DNA from: Sipunculus nudus
Lineage: Eukaryota > Annelida > Sipuncula > Golfingiida > Sipunculidae
Direction: 5' to 3'
NCBI GenBank assembly: GCA_026874595.1
Contig: CM049322.1
Location: 41,408,840 to 41,472,839, forward strand
Length of the DNA stretch: 64,000 nucleotides
A program made the position numbers and the translations under genes. How positions within the stretch are numbered: the stretch's first letter is position 1; every line of letters starts with the position of its first letter. The notes beneath the pieces are model-generated. The model was not told the DNA's origin, made no database searches, and was given only the letters and a program-made list of their open reading frames with translations. Positions 42,724 through 64,000 of the stretch are shown piece after piece.

Positions 42724-42891
42724 CATATTACAAAACCCTGTTTTGATATACTGCAAATTCTTGTTAATTGTAACTCTTGTGTAAAATTGTAAACAAATGT
42801 TGGGTATGTCATCGGGAATTCTTAAAATACAAGCTGTAATTGTAAGAAAATTATGATAATGACAAATGATACATGGTAAATATCTATTAAA

Positions 42892-42893
<2 letters not shown>

Positions 42894-42924
<31 letters not shown>
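42894..42924. repeat. (TA) microsatellite
   Basis: 31-bp TA run, 170 bp from the longer (TA)34 array. Confidence 0.92.
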
Positions 42925-42928
<4 letters not shown>

Positions 42929-43074
42929 GTGGTCCCCTACACAGATGTATGTATAATAATATATACATAATATATATTTTAACTGCTGCTTTGTACAGCA
43001 AGATTATCCGGGTTTCAAAACCAAGATTTGCACAGAGGAAAATCTAGAGCGTGGAATCACATTGTTCAGCAAAC

Positions 43075-43235
43075 TCCAAGTTTTAAACAGGGACACCGCG
43101 CTCTCGTTCATCCGATTCTTGGCCCCGTGCCAGCCCTGGTGCTGAAACCACGTACAAACTTGTTAAACAAGGCAGCGGTTAAAACTAAGGAGATCAGTAA
43201 CGACCACAGTGTATAACTGCTGAGTGTGAAACGGA
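43075..43235. repeat. Dispersed repeat with 'cagcggtta' end, copy 3
   Basis: GCCAGCCCTGGTGCTGAAAC, CAAGGCAGCGGTTAAAACTA, GGAGATCAGTAACGACCACA, GTGTATAACTGCTGAGTGTG; the same layout as 23020-23165. Confidence 0.5.
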
Positions 43236-44303
43236 GTTAGTTGCAGGAAAATGCATAGTGTGGTGTGACAGTTATTCAATTATATACCTTTTGAACGACA
43301 TATAACATATTTTGCGTCAATAATATACAGTGAGATTTTTGAAAGGTTCAAAACAAACGCAGCAATTCGTAACAGTAATCCCAAAGTGTTGGGTCCATTC
43401 ATTGAAGAAAAAAGATACAGGAAAATACGAGAGGCGATTCCATAAAACAGTTATTTTACCATTGTGGCCTATTTCGCATTTAAATGAATAAACAACAAAG
43501 CATTATCACGTTATATAAATTATAAACAGCTAAAGTCATATCTAAAATTGAGAGTCAGTAAAATTGAAAGATACAAGATTTCAATCCTAATACGATTCTT
43601 CATGCAACCTTTCACTGACAGAAGCCAAGAATCACTGAGTTCGGAAACTGGCGCATATCATGAAATATGAAAATATATACAGAATATATAATAATATTGT
43701 ATATATTGATACACATATATCTATATATTTTATAAAAAAAACTACATGTACTAGCATATCCAAATTTTATCTTGTCCACCGCCCTGAAGAGATTAATTGT
43801 ATGGGATGGTTCATTCCATGGAAAATTACTCTATTTTTCTGTGTATGAAAGGAAAGGCGCAAGACATTGTTTCCAAACAGTGTTGAAAGTTTTTTCTTAC
43901 CTAGTGCCCGAGTCCGAAATCTGGAATCGATTACTCGTATATGCATGTAGCTTGAGACATTTAAGCAATGATAAGTGTAGTTATTAATTATGTCTATAAT
44001 TAGTTTCTTACACATATAAATGATATGTTCTTGCAAAATAACGTGTAATACATATATTTCCATACAATATTTTTTTATTCAGAATGACAGTGACACTATC
44101 ACAAGACTGCCATTTTTTAAAGTTGAAATATTACCATATAAGTCAGCTTTTTTGGAAAACAATTTCTCGATTCCGCGTGAAAATCGAGAAGTCGAGTCTC
44201 GAACGTGCTGTTCGTTACGGCCCTAATTCTAAGACAAACAATAACTTAGGATTACAATAGGATTAAGACAAAATGCATGCAAATTGCTTCCAAAACAGGG
44301 ATA

Positions 44304-44452
44304 CAGTAGAGCATGTCTGAAAAACCACTTATCCAATAAGACCGCCTGTCAATAAGACCACGCCTCAGTGTACTAACTGTGGTTAATCCACCGTTGAATT
44401 AAAACCATTTTTGGCCAGTTCCACGGGTGGTCATATTAGACGGGTTTCACTG
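44304..44452. mobile_element. Tigger-like MITE
   Basis: Starts CAGTAGAGCATGTCTGAAAA and ends AGACGGGTTTCACTG, next to TA; internal ATAAGACCGCC, AATAAGACCACGCC and GGCCAGTTCCACGGGTGG. Between ZDHHC23 and the SLC5A3-like gene. Confidence 0.65.
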
Positions 44453-45134
44453 TATATATCTTCCTTTTGGACACTCTTCTCGATTAAAATAAGTACTGCC
44501 ACGTGTTTCCTGAGACTCAGACCTTGCATGGACACACGCGACGTCATTATTCAGGCAAAGTGGAATGTTAAGATATGAATATATTCAAATGGAATCTCGG
44601 ATAACTAGGTTCACTTGGTTAAATTGTTCCACATAATCGAAGTAGCCTCAGCAGTAAGCTCTTCATCCCATCATATATCTAGCATTAAGCCATATTGTCG
44701 ATACTATTACCTCCATGTATATAATAATAACACTGGCATTAAAGAAGGACTATCAAATCATAGCTTTCATGGCAATATACGTTTCATATACAAAGAATAG
44801 AACGCGTTAACGCAGCTAACGAGACCTGTTTAGGTGTAATACCAGAGTTCCGATGAAGACTGTTTGAGGCAGAATATTAAAACATATTTCCTCAATGTAT
44901 GTGATTTCTTTTTCTTAGTGGTGACCCTTGCGTGACTAATCATCAACGTACTTCAACGTGGAATCTGCTTGTCACATCATCACTTAAACTGACTTTTGAA
45001 ACCACCGAACAAGGCAGTTAACATTAAAGCGGGTCGACATACCACGTGCCCCGGCCACCTGATGCATGAGGCACGTCATTATCAGGTCTCCCTGAGTGAA
45101 CAACCTGGAGTCTTCATGCCACGTCATTCGGTGG

Positions 45135-45142
45135 TATAAATA
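45135..45142 (+). promoter_or_regulatory. Candidate TATA box, plus strand
   Basis: TATAAATA followed by GGGCC, in a locally GC-richer stretch, with CACGTCA motifs at 45073-45079 and 45120-45126 upstream. Start sites normally lie about 30 bases downstream, near 45165. It would drive transcription antisense to the 3' end of the SLC5A3-like gene. Confidence 0.35.
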
Positions 45143-45219
45143 TGGGCCGCTTGAGAGGCTGTCTGGGCGGCATCAGAGATGAGAACACATAAAACACACG
45201 AGTTAATTTACACCTTGAC

Positions 45220-45402
45220 ATGGCCGTTGTAGAAATCCAACGAAAATGTCCACAGAGATTCAGTATTAATTTCGTTAGCATTTTTCTTTATCTTTTTATG
45301 TTGTTGTTTTACATTAATGTAATGAACCATTATGGGTTTTCGCTAACGACAATAACAACACAAATGATTAAACCGAGGTCACAGTTTTGGGAACAAGCAT
45401 AA
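45220..45402 (+). CDS. Possible 60-residue small membrane protein (unproven)
   Basis: First ATG downstream of the TATA-like box, in a fair context (GACATGG). The frame has one clear hydrophobic stretch (FVSIFLYLFMLLFYINV, residues 18-34), then a polar tail, and ends in TAA. I recognise no family. It could equally be a chance frame in the 3' flank of the SLC5A3-like gene. Confidence 0.2.
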   Translation: MAVVEIQRKCPQRFSINFVSIFLYLFMLLFYINVMNHYGFSLTTITTQMIKPRSQFWEQA

Positions 45403-45493
45403 CCTACAGGCATTTTGCATGGAGAGAAATTTGAGGCAACGCGGTAAAATATCTTCAGTCAATACGGATACCAGTCAACATGCTGCATTTTTT

Positions 45494-62427
<16,934 letters not shown>

Positions 62428-62924
62428 CTTGAATCCTCAGCGATTGACGATGCTACAAAGAAAGCGATAGCGATGATCAAGCGGTGTATCGGCTACGTAA
62501 CGTAAATGATGTTTTTAAAGGCTCCAAAGTTTAGGCTGCATATAGGTAACATAAAAAAATGAATATAATTATCTACAATTCTTATTTGTCTTTAACCCTA
62601 TGGAATACCGTAGAAAATCAAATTGAATTTCACTTTTGAATTTCACTCAAAATGAGCACAACTAAGTAGCAAAGATATCAAACAAAGACCTGTTTTCACG
62701 GACCGTTAACGTTCTGACATAAACGGCAACTACAAAGCCATGCATTACTTTAATTAATGCGCTAAGCTATAGTTCACAGTACACCGTTCGCTGCACAGAC
62801 AAAGTTGTTTTATATTCAGTGCGTGTCGCTCCATATAAACAAAGATGTTTGTATGACAATCCATTACGTAAATTTTATACTAAGGACGCCACGTGTCATT
62901 AAATATCTAAATAGTCAACGGCAA

Positions 62925-63215
62925 CTATTGATCGCGAGTTCAAATTTCAGCCGAGGCGACGAGATTTTTCACGGTCGGCTCCTTCCCAGTGTTAGCGCTC
63001 TCCAGGCTTAATGGTGAGACTGTGGCCAACAGTCTTGTTTCGCTCACAAACGAGTGCGCTTTTCGGAGGTCCTCGGTGTTATGGTTCTGCAAGGGGATGA
63101 CACACGCCAAGGTCCCGTAGTAGATGTACACCGAGACTGGTTGACTCCAGGAGTGTTGCACGTAAGCCCCTGTCAGTAGTCCGAAATCGGAATGGAACTC
63201 TACAGATGTACATAG
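62925..63215 (+). mobile_element. tRNA-derived SINE copy
   Basis: GAGTTCAAATTTCAGCCG (B-box-like), CGACGAGATTTTTCACGGTC, GTTTCGCTCACAAACGAGTG, and the tail AATGGAACTCTACAGATGTA. About 500-790 bases upstream of the SLC5A3-like start codon. Confidence 0.65.
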
Positions 63216-63607
63216 GACTAAGCAAGCATGATAAAAATGGATGAGATTACCGCCACCCAAATGTTAAAAAATGAAATCTCTCTCTTATAGATTGTCTTAG
63301 CAGGGGTAGACAACCACATAAATTTGCTACTTAATAGGCTAAGTATTGCTAAGTATTCCAGTACACCTGTAGTGTTCCCGGTGCTATCAGTACGTACCAC
63401 TTTCCTGAACAAGGTATAAGATGAGCGCGTACTGGGTTTGTGGGGAAGACTGCATGTGCAGGTCATTCGCTCTGGAAACTGATTCTACTAACATTAAGGT
63501 CAAAGGTCATATTAATATTCATGAATCTGGTCCCTTGACACCTTCAAGAGTACGGCTCAGCTGGTTCAGGATTGTGGGTATATAAATCCTTTCCACACAA
63601 TGCACTA

Positions 63608-63948
63608 AAGGGGTGTTTCCATGTGCGCGTGTATGCGTATATGCATATGCGTAATATAATATGCGTGAAGAAAATCACTCCTATGATTTTGCAACTGGGG
63701 TCCTTTCATGCGTATATGCGTATGTGCGCATATAGGTGAAATTCACCACAGGAGCGATTTTCACGCATAGGGTCTGCGTGAACTCAGGAATTCAGGTAAA
63801 ATGACGTCACTTCCCCAACTTTTTGTGGAAGGCCTGCTCGATCCACTTTACAAACGAATTGGTCAGCCAGTTCACGCATATACGCGCATATGGAAATACA
63901 CCAATTTTTACGCCTATACGCACATAGGGGCACACGGAAACACGCCTT
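63608..63948. mobile_element. Terminal-inverted-repeat element upstream of the SLC5A3-like gene
   Basis: The left end AAGGGGTGTTTCCATGTGCG and right end (inverse) AAGGCGTGTTTCCGTGTGCC match over about 30 bp with several changes; interior palindromes are built from ATGCGTATATGC. The flanks (CTA/AGG) are not a clear target duplication. Each end contains a GGAAACAC motif. It lies about 1.2-1.5 kb upstream of the start codon. Confidence 0.65.
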
Positions 63949-64000
63949 AGGGATTAATAAATAACCCATAGGCTTTGGTATATATGTGGTCAGAGGTAAG

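Larger units (their letters stand above)
40372..45493. other. Gap between ZDHHC23 (5' side) and the SLC5A3-like gene (3' side)
   Basis: Should contain the ZDHHC23 promoter; a donor-like CAG|GTAATC on the minus strand near 41638 could end a non-coding first exon. Also a SINE fragment, two (TA) arrays, a Tigger-like MITE and the TATA-type candidate at 45135. The parts 41000-41630 and 43240-44300 hold nothing I recognise. Confidence 0.55.
62453..64000. other. SLC5A3: 5' flank of the SLC5A3-like gene
   Basis: Expected promoter and upstream region of the minus-strand transporter gene. It contains the SINE at 62925-63215, a perfect DR1 (AGGTCA-A-AGGTCA) at 63497-63509 and the inverted-repeat element at 63608-63948. 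No convincing TATA box; the transcription start is unknown. Confidence 0.5.

Noticed and set aside
42593-42812. Open frames on both strands rich in alternating Ile-Tyr
   Set aside because: Translations of the (TA)34 microsatellite; no coding meaning. The same applies to frames over 47729-47777.

Overview
This is a 64-kb piece of an animal nuclear genome. It is AT-rich (by eye about one third G+C), its genes are split by many GT-AG introns, and the introns are full of small DNA transposons, a tRNA-derived SINE and microsatellites. Gene content, intron density and repeat style suggest a lophotrochozoan, most likely a mollusc. That placement is an inference; no species can be named.

Three protein genes can be reconstructed exon by exon with every reading phase closing. 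(1) Plus strand, 2853-25074: the C-terminal 20 exons (1127 residues) of CFAP44 (WDR52), an axonemal protein of motile cilia and flagella; its 5' exons lie before base 1. (2) Minus strand, 40371-30845: a complete five-exon ZDHHC23-type palmitoyltransferase of 445 residues, convergent with CFAP44. (3) Minus strand, 62427-45494: a complete 15-exon, 704-residue SLC5 transporter closest to the Na+/myo-inositol cotransporter SLC5A3 (SMIT1), upstream of and in the same direction as ZDHHC23. The three are not an operon and share no obvious pathway; CFAP44 and ZDHHC23 are also near each other on human chromosome 3q13.

The gaps: 25075-30844 (3' flanks of the convergent genes) holds transposon fragments, a DR1-bearing repeat and an unexplained 156-codon frame. 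40372-45493 holds long (TA)n arrays, a SINE fragment, a Tigger-like MITE and a TATA-type promoter candidate. 62428-64000 is the SLC5A3 5' flank, with a SINE and a terminal-inverted-repeat element carrying tonicity-element-like motifs.

At least ten dispersed repeat families recur in the window. The clearest are a TWA-target Harbinger-like MITE (five copies), a TA-target element with perfect 25-bp ends (one 2-kb copy and three derivatives), CAGTGAAACC-ended Tigger/pogo-like MITEs (about ten), a three-unit repeat with a nuclear-receptor DR1 motif at its unit junctions (three loci), a hAT-like MITE and a near-perfect 209-bp intronic hairpin. No rRNA, functional tRNA, CRISPR, prophage or bacterial-type system is present. 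The more unusual signals are regulatory or structural: a triplicated splice donor, a repeat-derived stop codon, and transposon-borne candidate binding sites.
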